This document shows, one piece after another, positions 23,501-34,120 of a stretch of 64,000 bases of DNA (positions are counted from its first letter, which is position 1; each line of letters starts with the position of its first letter). The DNA is from Liolophura sinensis (Eukaryota; Mollusca; Polyplacophora; Chitonida; Chitonidae), in assembly GCF_032854445.1 (NCBI RefSeq), contig NC_088301.1, forward strand, positions 4,141,703 through 4,205,702. Direction: 5' to 3'. The notes beneath the pieces were generated by a model. It was not told the origin of the DNA, ran no database searches, and was given only the letters and a program-made list of their open reading frames with translations. Both the position numbers and the translations under genes were made by a program.

Positions 23501-26500
23501 AGCTTCCACATCAGAGAACTTTTAAAACTCACTTTGCCAATCAGCGTAACATGAGACCTAGTAAACCTTACTGTAACCGTATTACCGCGAGATCTTGTAA
23601 AGCTTACTACAAAACCAGTAAAGTCCGGTTCAGTGTCATTTTTCCTCAGTTAGGTTTTTCTATACTTAAATTGCAGCACTTTAGAAGCTCCCTCGATCCA
23701 CTGTTTAAGCAGAATTAGGTAGATACTTAAAATTTTGCGCTGTGATCACCTTTAACATACAATGAGAACAGAACATTGCTACAAGGATTAAACCTCGGGG
23801 ATGATAGTCCACCAGCGGAATCCTGGTTTATGAAGGAATAAAATATAAAGGATCTTGTGAAAGCTTGTAATGCTCCCGTAACACGGGATCAAATAAAACT
23901 TACTTTGTTACCAAAACGTAAGATCTTATAAAGTTTAAAGTGACGATGTCCTTGAAACATGAAACATTATAAACCTTACTCTGTCCACATAGCATGAGAT
24001 TTTGTAAAACTTACTTTCTCCCCACAACATGAGATCTTGTAAAACTGACCTTCTCCCAGTAACATGAGATCTTGTAAAACTGACAATCTCCCAGTAACAT
24101 GAGATCTTGTAAAACTCACCTTCTCCCAGTAACATGAGATCTTGTAAAACTCACCTTCTTCCCACAACATGAGATCTTGGAAAACTGACCTTCTCCCAGT
24201 AACATGAGATCTTGTAAAACTCGCCTTCTCCCAATAACATGAGATCTTGTAAAACTCACCTTCTCTCCGTAACATGAGATCTTGTAAGACTCACCTTCTA
24301 CTCGTAACATTAGATCTTGTAAAACTCACCTTCTCCCAATAACATGACGTCTTGAAAAACTTACCTTCTACCCGTAACATGAGATCTTGTAAGTCTTACC
24401 TTCTTCACGTAGAATCAGATCTTGTAAGACTGACCTTTTCCCCGTGGGATGAGATGTTGTGAAACTCACCTTCTTCCCGTAACATAAGGTCTTGCAAAAA
24501 CTTAAGTAACTACGTCCCCGTAACATGAAACATTATAAACCTTACTCTGTCCACATAGCATGAGATTTTGTAAAACTTACTTTCTCCCCGTAACATGAGA
24601 TCTTGAAAGCCGTCCCAGCTTCCCTGGTAATCGGAAAGCAGGTCGCTGCTGACGAAATGAAACATGGAGACGGCCACATCTTTCGGGTTTCGGGAGAGGT
24701 AAAGCATCTTACAGCCCTTTTCCACAAACCCCTGGGGGAGATGCTCCAGATCCAGGTGCGTGTTAAGGACCCGGGGGGACGGGAGTTGATTCAGGTGGGT
24801 CAAATCCCGATATTCCAACATAAACTCGATCTTAGCCTGTTTGGAATTCTCGGCGAGCCCCGTCAGCAGCATGGTAACAACCTCCCATACCCAGTTCGTG
24901 CCTGAAATAATATACATCATCAGAAAACACTCACTGGAATACCTGAAATGATTTGCCCTTTCTGAAATACCAGAACGACTCTCATGACGGTGTTTTGTAC
25001 TCCGGTGTTAAGTGATAGGATCGTGCACGTTCCTCAGTATGGGAGGAAACAAATTTAACGAGAAAGAATTAAGCAAACTTCTGTGACAAAATACAGCCAG
25101 AGAATTTCTGGGTAAGTCTGGTGTAAGCCGATATAAGCTGTTCCGATAACAACACTTTCATGAATAACTACCAGGCTAATTATCATAGACTTGATAAGGA
25201 AACACTAAAAATAAACCCAGCCAGTATGAAATTAGAATCACTAAAACGATATAAACAGATAAAATTCACCAGAGTTGATTTTCTCCGAATAAAGCTCTAG
25301 TTAAAATACCACGTTTTGCTTCTGTGGTAAACACTATACGCGACAGAGGTAAACGAAACAGCTGGTCTAAAATGTCTTTACATAAGTCTTTACATGATCT
25401 AAATACATTAAACAGATACGGAATCTCTGAATATTTCACTAAATTATTGGTGGTCAGTTTTGAAAAGCGGTCGGAGTGAAAAAAAGCCCTTGCCCCCCTA
25501 AACCATTGACCTTTGGCAAGTAGGTGACGAATATTACCACGTATGACACTCACGTTTTTACGCGCAGAGCGAGTTCAAGGCGGGTTCCATATGATAGGTA
25601 GGCACTGAACTTCATATAAGACCATATATACGGCTTGACAATCGCTGACGGCCACAGAGCTAAACCCGAGAACAGGAATTTCCCTGCCCAAGGCTAGGAT
25701 TGAACCAACGCCACATGTATCCTAGGCTTGACCACAACCCATCTCGTATATGGTATAGATGAATCTCGTACATGGTATAGATGAATCTCGTACATAGTAT
25801 GGATAAATCTCGTACATGGTATAGATGAATCTCGTACATGGTATAGATGAATTCGTACATGGTACAGATGAATCTCGTACATGGTATAGGTGAATCTCGT
25901 ACATGGTATGAATAAATCTCGTACATGTTATAGAAGAATAACTAACAGTAATGTTTTGCAATCTGCGGATGGTCGTGGGCTGGCCGCCGTCGTATAAGTG
26001 AAATAATCTTGAGTACGCCGTAAAAGACCAATGAGATAAATAAATATTAGGGAAAAGGGGACTTGTGGAAAAGGACTAGGGGTAAGGGGCCTTGTGGATA
26101 AAGATTATAGAGTAAAGGCACTTTGTGGATAAAGACTAGGGGTAGGGACCCTTAATTGTGGATAAAGACTAGGGGTAAGGATCCTTAATTCTGGATAAGG
26201 GCTAGGGGTAAGGGGCCTTGTGCATAAAGACTAGGGGTAGCGACCCTAAATTGTGGATAAAGGCTAGGGGTAGAGACCCTTAATTGTGGATAAGGCCTAG
26301 GGGTAAGGGGCCTTGTGCATGAAGACTAGGTGTGGTTAAGAGACCTACCTGACCTCGGGTATCCACATATCAGAACGTCATCGGAGCGGACCTCTAGATC
26401 GTGCAGACGGCTAACTTTCTCGGCGATGTCCGGCACATAGGGCAGGTACTCCCCCTTGTATTCCACCACCCTTAGGTTGGCCCCATGTTTATCAGCTAGC

Positions 26501-26514
26501 CTCTTCTCAGCCAT
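17407..26514 (-). CDS. SULT gene A: cytosolic sulfotransferase, five coding exons, intact
   Basis: Predicted PAPS-dependent cytosolic sulfotransferase (Sulfotransfer_1 family), which moves a sulfonate group from PAPS to a hydroxyl or amine of a small molecule; the substrate cannot be predicted. Exons on the minus strand: 26514-26349, 24901-24581, 21539-21436, 18861-18681 and 17525-17407. They total 891 bases, or 296 codons plus TGA, close to the usual ~295 residues, and the exon phases agree at every junction. Visible motifs: PAPS loop GYPRSGTNW (residues 51-59), catalytic His in SPRVLNTHL (His104), 3'-phosphate motif SRNPKDVAVS (Arg126, Ser134), RKGTIGDWKN (256-265) and the dimer motif K...TV...E (Lys264 to Glu273). 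The loop Lys is replaced by Arg54. No signal peptide or membrane segment is seen, as expected for a cytosolic SULT. Introns 1, 2 and 4 begin with minisatellites. It is the most downstream member of a cluster of three genes in the same direction. Confidence 0.9.
18300..18665. repeat. Minisatellite, 34-bp unit, derived from the exon 4/intron 4 junction of gene A
   Basis: About 11 units; on the minus strand TATATGAGGAAACGTTAGTC is the common core. Compare exon 4's end: TATATGAGAAAAG|GTTAGT. The array begins at the donor itself and runs into intron 4. Confidence 0.92.
18681..18861 (-). CDS. SULT gene A coding exon 4
   Basis: A 181-base exon from acceptor TTTCCCAG|GATTTC to donor GAAAAG|GTTAGT. 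It codes for the helical region starting DFSHQVRRLAQFLGV and ending YWRGGVPAYMRK. The exon end (TATATGAGAAAAG plus the donor) is the seed of the minisatellite at 18,300-18,665. A damaged second copy of this exon lies at 14,608-14,692. Confidence 0.9.
20080..20275 (+). promoter_or_regulatory. Two CAAGATGGCGGA motifs (YY1-like) in intron 3 of gene A
   Basis: TTCAAGATGGCGGATAGC near 20,085 and TTTCAAGATGGCGGACTC near 20,258 match the AAGATGGCGG form of YY1 sites often seen just downstream of start sites. No first exon is recognised nearby, so a role as promoter is speculative. Confidence 0.25.
20770..20965. repeat. Dispersed repeat D2, copy 3
   Basis: GGATCACCTCTTGGTATATA, GCATAATGATGTTCAGA and ATGATCAAAATCCAAGCTGA match the second half of copy 1. 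In intron 3 of gene A. Confidence 0.72.
21436..21539 (-). CDS. SULT gene A coding exon 3
   Basis: A 104-base exon from acceptor TGTTTCAG|TGATG to donor AAAATA|GTGAGT. It codes for MYGSWFENIKRW and, near its end, FHLRFEDLKI, matching the YGSW...GW and YYE(D/S)LK segments of the family. Its length is identical to exon 3 of gene B. Together with the single leftover base of exon 2 it gives exactly 35 codons. Confidence 0.87.
22453..22478 (+). other. G-quadruplex-like motif in intron 2 of gene A
   Basis: Four G runs: GGGG, GGG, GGGGG and GGGG, separated by TTA, AGTTGGA and A, fitting G3+N1-7. On the template strand of gene A transcription. Formation is not shown by sequence alone. Confidence 0.5.
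22925..23197. mobile_element. Foldback element, family F1, complete copy
   Basis: Starts TTTATTTGATTGGCGCCGTA and continues ACACTTATACGACGGCG; ends with the inverse (GCCGTCGTATAAGTGAAATA ... CACCAATCAAATAAATA). The ~60-base terminal inverted repeats flank a core with CCACGACCATCCGCAGGTTG and GGAGAGGAAGCCAGCATGAG. It lies in intron 2 of gene A. No coding capacity. Confidence 0.82.
23470..24610. repeat. Minisatellite, 35-bp unit, derived from the exon 2/intron 2 junction of gene A
   Basis: The clean part is 23,985-24,605 (about 17 units); decayed units reach back to 23,470. On the minus strand a unit contains GGGAGAAGGTGAGTTTTAC and AAGATCTCATGTTACT. The true exon end reads AAGATCTCATGTTACGGGGA then GAAA|GTAAGT. 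About ten units keep a GTGAG or GTAAG donor. The segment 23,945-24,030 is nearly the same as 24,520-24,605, showing a larger-scale duplication within the array. Confidence 0.93.
24581..24901 (-). CDS. SULT gene A coding exon 2
   Basis: Runs from acceptor ATTTCAG|GCACG to donor GAGAAA|GTAAGT, 321 bases, phase 1 at both ends. It codes for the second half of the PAPS loop (GTNWVWE), the catalytic His104 and the SRNPKDVAVS 3'-phosphate site. Its last ~20 coding bases and the donor are the source sequence of the adjoining 35-bp minisatellite, so the exact donor used is uncertain. Confidence 0.88.
24902..25737 (-). other. Intron 1 of SULT gene A, non-array part
   Basis: Unique sequence with a D4-like fragment near 25,500 (ACCTTTGGCAAGTAGGTGAC). 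A 95-codon minus-strand frame (25,553-25,266) has no recognisable motif. Confidence 0.65.
25738..25935. repeat. Minisatellite, 22-bp unit, 9 copies, in intron 1 of gene A
   Basis: Unit GAATCTCGTACATGGTATAG plus AT, with small changes. Several short minus-strand open frames reading MYEIHLYHVRD come only from this array. Confidence 0.95.
25965..26045. mobile_element. Foldback element F1, right-end remnant in intron 1 of gene A
   Basis: GCGGATGGTCGTGGGCTGGC, then CGTCGTATAAGTGAAATAAT and CCGTAAAAGACCAATGAGAT, ending in ATAAATA. It stands between the 22-bp and ~30-bp arrays. Confidence 0.72.
26050..26345. repeat. Minisatellite, ~30-bp unit, abutting the exon 1 donor of gene A
   Basis: Plus-strand words AAAGACTAGGGGTAAGG and CCTTGTGGAT or CCTTAATTGTGGAT, nine or so units of slightly variable length. 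The last unit ends at the donor GTAGGT (26,343-26,348), and the minus-strand GGTCTCT...CCTAG of the intron start recurs in the units. Confidence 0.85.
26349..26514 (-). CDS. SULT gene A coding exon 1
   Basis: Codes for residues 1-55 plus the first base of Gly56, starting MAEKRLADKHGANLRV and ending CGYPRS. The donor is TCAG|GTAGGT. An upstream ATG at 26,598 is in frame, but the chosen ATG fits the N-terminus position of gene B. A weak acceptor-like TTGAAG lies 8 bases before the ATG, so this may be the second exon of the transcript. Confidence 0.85.
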
Positions 26515-27254
26515 GACTCGATCTTCAAGTGTAAGTGATAGAGTGTCAACACAAACCTGTACCAGCTCTTCAGTGTGTTTGTAAGGGTTTATGTACACTT
26601 GTATACCGCAGTCACCTATGACCTTTTACCTGTATAAAATCTAACCTACATCTAGTGCAATGACATGATAGAGTGAAATGCAGCATGATACTATATATCG
26701 GCAAGCCGGCACAGCTAGACTATTCAGTGACATGACATCGTCAATATCTCGATCGCTATACATAGATATACACTTCAACACATACCGCTAGTCCAGATTC
26801 TGTCCAAACACCTATGAGTTTAATCTATTTGGTAAGACATATAACTGTAAAGGCAGGAATTTTTGTGTGCATACACTGAGGAAACGCTGTGAAATGACTA
26901 CTACATGTAAGAGACATAACATTTACACCGTGCAAATCCCATCACGCCAACAAATATGAATTTTTTCTCAGCGAGCACCGCACAAGCTGTCATAAAATGT
27001 CACAGATGTACATCAGAAGGGTTCACTTAAACATACAAAAACTTCCAAAACATGTTATATACCCACGGCAATTTGACGATGGACGCATAAGGTAGGACGG
27101 TTTACGAATTCCATCGGCTGTCAGTGTATACAATTGTATGTGACGGTGTCAGGATAACAGCATTCATCGTTGATTTTAAGTATGAATTACCTCCTAATCC
27201 GACAAAATGAACGATCGTAAATTTCTAAACTGTTAACTGTTATTCGTGATTTTT

Positions 27255-27545
27255 TCCATTGCGTCAGTTCTTATACAAGATTCCTCCCATTACGTTGGCA
27301 GTTTTTCGAAATTCCTCCCATTACGTCAGCTTTTATACAGGATCCTTCCCATTACGTCGGCTATAATACACCATTCCTAACAATTCCGTCAGTTGTTATA
27401 CATGATTCCCCCCAATTACGTTAGCTGTTATACACGATTCCTCCCATTACGCCAGCTGTTATACACCATTCCACCCATTAGTCAACTGTTATACACCATT
27501 CCGCCCATTAGTCAGCTGTTATACACGATTCCTCTCATTACGTCG
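27255..27545. repeat. Degenerate minisatellite, ~32-bp unit, upstream of gene A
   Basis: Words GATTCCTCCCATTACGTCAG and TGTTATACACGATTCC repeat about nine times with substitutions and short deletions. Confidence 0.88.
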
Positions 27546-28137
27546 AATCAGAGTTACATGTTTGAAGCTAGGTGGCGATTTATGGGTGGAGGAAACCAAG
27601 GTTCCCGGGGAAAACCACCGACGTTTGGCAAGTTACTCACACATGTACCCCGGGCAACTTAGTGATAAGCACACTATATTGGTGGAAGACGTGGTTACAC
27701 GAGCGTCGCAGACATTATCGTCACCAAGGCTCCAAAAACAGCGAAGGCAGGGAATCTATAAATTCTCTATCCAAGATTTTAGCCAACACCGTGCGGCACT
27801 AACTGGATACCATGGCTATTATCTTCGCCATAAGATCATGCATACATGCAACTCAAAGCAAGCCTCCCCCCCACCCGAAATAAAACAGTACTCCCCACCA
27901 CAAAAAAATATTCAGCAAAGTTAAACCAATCCCTAGATTCGAACATGCGGCCAAGATCACACAGCGGCACGCAAAGAGGCGTCAATGTCTGCGGGCGCAG
28001 ATTCCTTCTTTCCGCCAACACCTCTGCATATGTGTCCCGCGGAACAATTAGAACCAAGTCATTCGGACTATCTTAACGGTTAGCATATGTATATTAAATT
28101 CAAGCATAGAACGTGATTATTACTTACCTTCAATGCA

Positions 28138-28420
28138 CTTCAAGCGTCGGATAGACGGGTGTTGTGGTTGTCGGCTGGCTCCAGGGGTCAGCACAGATCG
28201 CGCTGTACCCAGGCGACGCCGGTGGAGTTGGTTCGCGAACTAAGTACAGCCTTGCCGTGTAGTTCAGGAAATCGCTATGTCGTTGAACTGCCGTGTGCGT
28301 TCTGCTACGGACCATGTGGGCCGATTACGTACCCGTCAACCCGAGCCGTGATAGACATCAACACCGAGCGTCTTTTAACATCGGCTGGCGAGCAGGAAAT
28401 GTAGGTTAGCGGCACAGTCG
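28138..28420 (-). promoter_or_regulatory. Candidate 5' exon / promoter zone of SULT gene A, CpG-rich
   Basis: Minus-strand TTGAAG|GTAAGTAAT at 28,138 is a consensus donor 1.6 kb before the gene A coding start. The adjoining 280 bases are richer in G+C and CpG than their surroundings, as at many animal promoters. A 61-codon open frame (28,315-28,130) crosses it but resembles nothing I know. Confidence 0.33.
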
Positions 28421-28682
28421 ATTTTCTCATGTAAGTGGCTGACAACTGGGAAAATCAATATGGCATGTTGTTATGTGGAACAGAACACCCAGATTTCATC
28501 CCACTGTCTCAAACTTATTAGAATATTTATGGGGTTTTTGCTTGACGATCGAGATTGTCTTTGTAACCAATGCATTCATGATTCATGAGTCTGAGTTAAC
28601 CACATGCTGTGTTATAAGATTCAATGCTTCATTTGTCTGTAGCATTATGTATGAGCATGACACCAGCTTTACCAAAGTCCCG

Positions 28683-28892
28683 GGACCGATTCCACAAAGC
28701 CGGTTTTTGCTTGAGTCAAAATTTGAAATACGATTTTTAAACTTATTTTTGGGCCCAGTGAATTAAAATTTTTACCACCTCATCAATGTTCTCATACGAC
28801 AAATGTGCCAAAATGAACTTCCATTGCCTAAAACTAAGTATTGTGTTTGAAATATTGACTGAAGTCATGACTGTCTTTGTGGAATTGGCCCC
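28683..28892. mobile_element. MITE-like element, 210 bases, with inverted ends
   Basis: GGACCGATTCCACAAAG (28,683-28,699) is inverse to CTTTGTGGAATTGGCCCC (28,875-28,892), and inner words (GAGTCAAAATTTGAAATAC / TTTGAAATATTGACT) extend the match. No coding capacity. Confidence 0.7.
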
Positions 28893-29699
28893 AGTTTACG
28901 GATGGAAGATATTTCTCCCTTCAATATACGACGGCGATCAAGTACAAATTAAAATCCCTAATTAACCCACCAACCTGACCGGATACAGGTTAAACCGTCC
29001 AGAAGCAAAGTAGCCCAAGACAAATCGTCCAAGAAAATTGGCCAGATCGACCAAAACATGATCATTTAGTCTAAGACTTATAGTTCTAGTAGAATATATT
29101 CATGGTTATTTTTTTTGGCCGTCTGTTATCGAAAAATCTACCTATATGTATGTGACGTCCATGTATCATGGCGCGTGTATATATACTCGGTTTAGCATCC
29201 AGTACAATACAAATCTTCGGTAAATTCCAACTGGATGTTTCTCAGATCTCCATCTGTGGGTTAATTCATTATAACGATGTTAGGTGAGTTAGTGCATGTC
29301 GCCTAAAACAAATGCTCGACCCACTTGGACTTATCCTTTTGATAGAAATTTGTTTCTGGTAACCTATTGCTCCGGATTAATGGGTTAGTAATCGAATGAT
29401 TAGCATTGAGTAATGTTCTTTCTTAAAACTTGTCGAGTCGGAGTCATGATAACGGCGGTCTCCAGGTCGGGCAAGTCTACACAGTCTTCAGTGGGTAAAC
29501 TAAAAAAACCACGGTGTCCATAGCACTTACCAAAAATACTACACAGCAGCTTTTCAAAGTCAATCAAGCTGGTTGGTTGTAATTTTGAGTCTGAGATTTG
29601 GCAAGGAGTCATGGATTGTCTTTCTTCCTGTTAACGTTCAGGGCCCAGCTGTCCGAGAGTGTATTAGATTATACTTGTATTAAGTCACTTCTTATATTT

Positions 29700-29870
29700 A
29701 AATTTTACACAAATTCAGCAGCCAACGCAGTTGTCTGAAGTCAAAGCATAACGGCAGCTGATTTATAGCTCATTAATTCATATAATGCTAAGCAATTATT
29801 TTTGAGCTAAATACTAAACTGAAGACTTGCCTAAAGTTAAATCTGGAATTAAATCTTAAAACAGTTTTGT
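29700..29870. repeat. Dispersed repeat D5 (also 46,185-46,320)
   Basis: CTGAAGACTTGCCTAAAGTT and AAATCTGGAATTAA correspond to CTGCTTAAAGTTAAATCTGG at 46.3 kb, with earlier words (AACGCAGTTGTCTGAAGTCA / TATGCAGTTACCCAAAATCA) also matching. Confidence 0.6.
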
Positions 29871-30040
29871 TAATTTAAATATTTGATTGGTGTTTTACGC
29901 CGCACTCAAGAGTATTTCACTTATACGATGGGGGCCAGAAAAGCGGACAGAGCCCGGGAGAAACCTACAACCATCCGCCGGCTGCTAGCAGACCTTCCCA
30001 CGTACGACCGAAGAGAAAGTCAGCATTAGCTGGACTTAAG
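29870..30040. mobile_element. Foldback element F1, left half
   Basis: ATTTGATTGGTGTTTTACGC, then CACTTATACGATGGGGGCC, then the core words CAGAGCCCGGGAGAAACC and CAGACCTTCCCACGTACG. The right inverted end is missing. Confidence 0.8.
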
Positions 30041-31609
30041 ACACTTTTGAACAAGCGAGCTCAGAGATTTTAGTGCAGATCTATCAGAGAACTTGCCTGT
30101 TGATAAAAACTACATTTGTTTTCGCGTCTAAATTGGCGAATTAAGGCGATAACCCTATAATACTGAACCCTCTAATTTACTCCATTCTGGGGTTTTTCGT
30201 TTACACAACTGTCATTGAGTGCCAAAAGTACAATTTGAAAACTCGATAATAGCATTATATGATATTTTCCCTTTGGCGTATTCCGACATGGGATATTTGA
30301 GTTGTAGTTAAACGGTAGATTGACCCGCGGTCTATAAATATACATGAGGACAGAAAATACGTGGATTATCGCCCATGGGTCAGAACTCTCTAATTATACT
30401 TTACGTGAACAGGTCGGGTCCAAGTACTCCAAACAGGAAATATACTCTTTTTTAAATAATACACAGACCAAATCTTTTAATGGCCTTTACCTTTAAACTG
30501 AAATATGTGTTGTTGTTTTTGGAAAAGAGCGCCATTGATTGATTTGATGAAAAAGTCAGTTTACCCTGAATGCATATTTGTGAGCTGTTTATATTTAGTG
30601 TTATAGGATAGAAGTTCCATAATAAGGTTTCCTGTGTCACTTTTCTTAGTAGCTGTATGCTCAATATATTAAGACATTTAAGGCCTGCACTGATGATATG
30701 TTGGATGATTTGTCTTGGACGATTTCGCTCTTGATTTAATCGTACCCCGTGATAACGAATACCAGCTAATCCACACTCACTGCTATAGCATATTCATCGT
30801 AAACACACTACGGTCAACAAAACTCAGTGAGTGGCTCGAAGGAGCTGAAAGTTTTAGGAAGCCATTGCATTATGATGATACGTACTATGGTACACATATA
30901 TATTGTTTTGGCGACAAGCCATTTTTAGCCTGTTTGAGGAACTACACGAAAGCGGGTCGATAGAGGACCTTTCGTTTCTTAGCTACCTATCTACCGCCGT
31001 ACCTTTCTGCCTAGTTACCTCTCTTCCTTGCTACTACTCTGCCACGCTGCCTCTCCGCCACGCTGCCTCTCCGTCACGCTACCTCAGCGCCACACTAACT
31101 CTCTGCCTTGTTAGGCTATTTATAACAAAGATCGAGATCACGAGGTAGCCAAAGGTCATCTTTCGGCTTTCATATACACAACAAATTCTTTCTCTTCTTT
31201 TTTCCACAATACTACCATAGGTTAGTTTTGTTCAGTCTGTACCTTTGGTGTACTAGTATGACTTCATCTACAGAACTATGCTGTCTTACCCCTCATCGTA
31301 TCATACTGATATCATACTACACAAACTAGCGCGTGTGGCGAAGAAGTTTTCGCCAAGTCACAGCCCTTGTGGTATAACAACCAAGTACTTGTTCCCGTCG
31401 TCACAGTGTGACACACAGTCGGATGAGCAGTCCGAGTAAGTCGGTGTGAGGCGTTTTAAGTCTTACAAGTATGTAAATCTGAAATAGAATGTTTCCTTTA
31501 CGATATTGCGTTGCTTTGGAAGCGTAGGCTTTGAACCAGTCATAAAGATCTTTTCTGGTCCTTTTGTTCGATTTAATCACCATAAATCTGCAGTATTAGG
31601 TGTATGTAT
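30041..31609. other. Intergenic, nothing recognised
   Basis: An 82-codon plus-strand frame (30,715-30,963) and an 81-codon one overlapping it show no family features. 31,020-31,090 has a short CACGCTGCCTCTCCG-type repeat. Confidence 0.5.
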
Positions 31610-31970
31610 ATATGTGTGCTTGAGATTTAATGTCATAATTAACAATTGTTCAGTCGTATGACGACGAGGAGTCGTTAGGCGAGTGTACCTATAGTGTTTG
31701 CTTGTGGCAGGGCGAATCCATATTAGCCACAACTGAAGTATAATACCGAAGACACCAGATATGACAACTTGCCCAGCCACATTTATACCGACACTTGGCC
31801 AACCAGTCCTGTTCCTTTGCTCTAATCTCTAGTACTGTGCACAAAACGAGACATCTACAAGTAGGCCTACCGTTTTTAAAGTCTTTGCTAAGACCCGTCA
31901 CTGGTTTAATCCTGGGTCTCCCAGTTTCCAGGCGGACGCTCTAACCATTGGTCCGGCCACCGAAGCGTCC
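31610..31970 (-). mobile_element. tRNA-headed SINE
   Basis: Minus strand: head TGGTTAGAGCGTCCGCCTGG (box A), then GACCCAGGATTAAACCAGTG (box B-like), and tail CTCGTCGTCATACGACTGAA. Same 3' region as the SINE at 48.4 kb. Confidence 0.75.
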
Positions 31971-32097
31971 CTAAATCCGCAAAAGAACCAAACTGGTAGA
32001 AAACGGATTGCGAAAAGAAGAAAAAGGATTTATGTACGGAAGCCAGAGAACAGTTCGCTGTCTCGTTATCTCCGCCTTTGTGATAATATATAGAATA

Positions 32098-33200
32098 GAT
32101 ACTTCGTCCTCTGACAAGGTTGGGTGGCGCTCAAATGCATGTTGTCTTTCCTTGCAAAAAGCTCTCAGAATTGCAGATTTTCTATTTTGAAATAGTTATT
32201 CCTCTAGTTATCCTAGTGAATGTAAAGCTAGAATGTATTTAATGATGAAGATGTAAAGCAGAGTCTCGCCAGGTACATATATATGCTTATGACATATACT
32301 TCGTCCTCTGACAAGGTTGGGTGACGCTCAAATGCATGTCGTTTTTACTGGAAAAAGTTCTCAGAATTGCAGATAAAATATTTTCCTCGTTATTTCTCTA
32401 GTTATCCTAGTGAATTATTAATGAATTATCAATGTATGAAGCAGAATCTCGCCATGTACATGTGTGTACTTATGACATTCTAAAGCCTCTCGTGTATGGT
32501 CATCTATGCTCTGTAGGACTTTGATCTCCTCCCTAACCCCTAACCTTCCCCTTCCCCCTCCCTTTCCCACCGTCCACCCCACCTCCTACACAAAATGTTG
32601 TGTCTTGTAGTAATATTCCCTGTATCTTTGATGAGGACAGAACCTGGACCTGACAGGCTTCCCGTAAACAGTCCATCTGCTTCTTCACCGGAAAAGACCC
32701 CTTCACAATGGGTTTGTGACCCTCTTAAATGGCTGATTAGATTGCGCAAGTGGCCCGTGAATCGACCCATTCTGATTACACCAGGTTTGGCTGTCACACG
32801 ATTGATCAGCCTGTGCTGCTAATGACAACTCTCTTCTCAGTTTTCTCAGGAATTTGGACCCTATACAGTTGACTGATAAAAATCAGTGACATCCCAGACG
32901 CTTGGACCGATTGACATGTTGTTGGAACTTTGGGGATATATCAATGACAAGAAGCATGCAGAACATAGCCCCCAAAATCTTTGACGAATTCAGGAAAAAT
33001 TTACTTGGGTGTACTTGAAAAATGCGAAGGAATAGAGACATGAGCCACATGCTGGAAGTACATAGAGATGTCCCCACAGACTGGCCGCCCGTTGAGAATG
33101 CGGATCACTCCAGAAAATTGTGTCGCACTCGGATTCACACTGTGTTTAGGCAGTGATGTTAACTGCGTGTTAAGTTCGTGGATATGTTATGGACTTTGCT
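32098..33200. repeat. Dispersed repeat D3, copy 2, with internal duplication
   Basis: Same block order as 14,695-15,500. Its first part is tandemly doubled: ATACTTCGTCCTCTGACAAG occurs at 32,098 and 32,287, about 190 bases apart. It has lost the frame of copy 1. Confidence 0.88.
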
Positions 33201-34083
33201 TAGTGCTTCGTCTGGATCATTTGTTTGTTTCAAATAAATGTGTATAATAAGATCGGTTTATTAGGAGTCCACACCATCTTAGCGGGATTATTGCTTTTCA
33301 TTAATTTCAAACTTCAATATTTCCAATACTTTTACGTGTGGTTTTTGCAGCCATTTTAAATTTTGCAGAAAACGTTAAATCTTCTTCTCAAAAAAAATCC
33401 AAAGAGGCGATCATGCAGTAATTTGGCATATAGTTACTATTTGAGTAGGCGTACGCTAATTTGGCTTTTGTAGCTATATTTAACCTTTCTTAGGTATATG
33501 AGCAGATTTGAGTTCCGACCAGTAGTTCTTTTTTATAGAATTGAAAACTGAATCCTGGAAACTGCGTATCTTACATGGAATGCTATTTTGCTCTCTCTCA
33601 TTTACTACTATGGGCTTCCCACTACAGTACACAGCAGATCAACACGAAACAAATTTGCAGCCATGGTCCTTTTTACTAGACTATCAGCAGTAACTATCAA
33701 CAACTGAAAACAATGAATACACTATTTTAAGTGATTTTTAGTGCAAGGTTCATAGCACACACCAATTAGCAATCAAATCTAGTTGATCCCTGCTCATTCT
33801 TAGCATTCTCTTTTCCTTTTCTTTCGTCATTACTATAAGCCCAATTTAAAAACGTGGACGTCGGAATTGCTGTTGGTTAACCACTTTCATTAGGCTTCGA
33901 ATCTGTCACATTTTGGTTAAAATACATGAATGTTAATCATTTTCACACCTACGCCATCATTAATCCAAAGGTTGGATTGTGACCTTTTATATTGACCATG
34001 ACCAAATCTTCCTGCACATGGGACACGTTGTTTCCCTTTGTCCTACATGCACGATTTCTTCTCTACAGCACAGTAGTTATCCT

Positions 34084-34088
<5 letters not shown>

Positions 34089-34114
<26 letters not shown>
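34089..34114. repeat. (CT)n microsatellite
   Basis: About 13 uninterrupted CT units in otherwise unique intergenic DNA. Confidence 0.95.

Positions 34115-34120
<6 letters not shown>

Noticed and set aside
24603-24905. Plus-strand open frame of 100 codons
   Set aside because: It is the antisense of SULT gene A exon 2, which has clear family motifs on the minus strand.
30715-30963. 82-codon plus-strand frame MDDFALDLIVPRDNEYQ...
   Set aside because: Looks somewhat protein-like but matches no family I know and has no splice context; left as intergenic.
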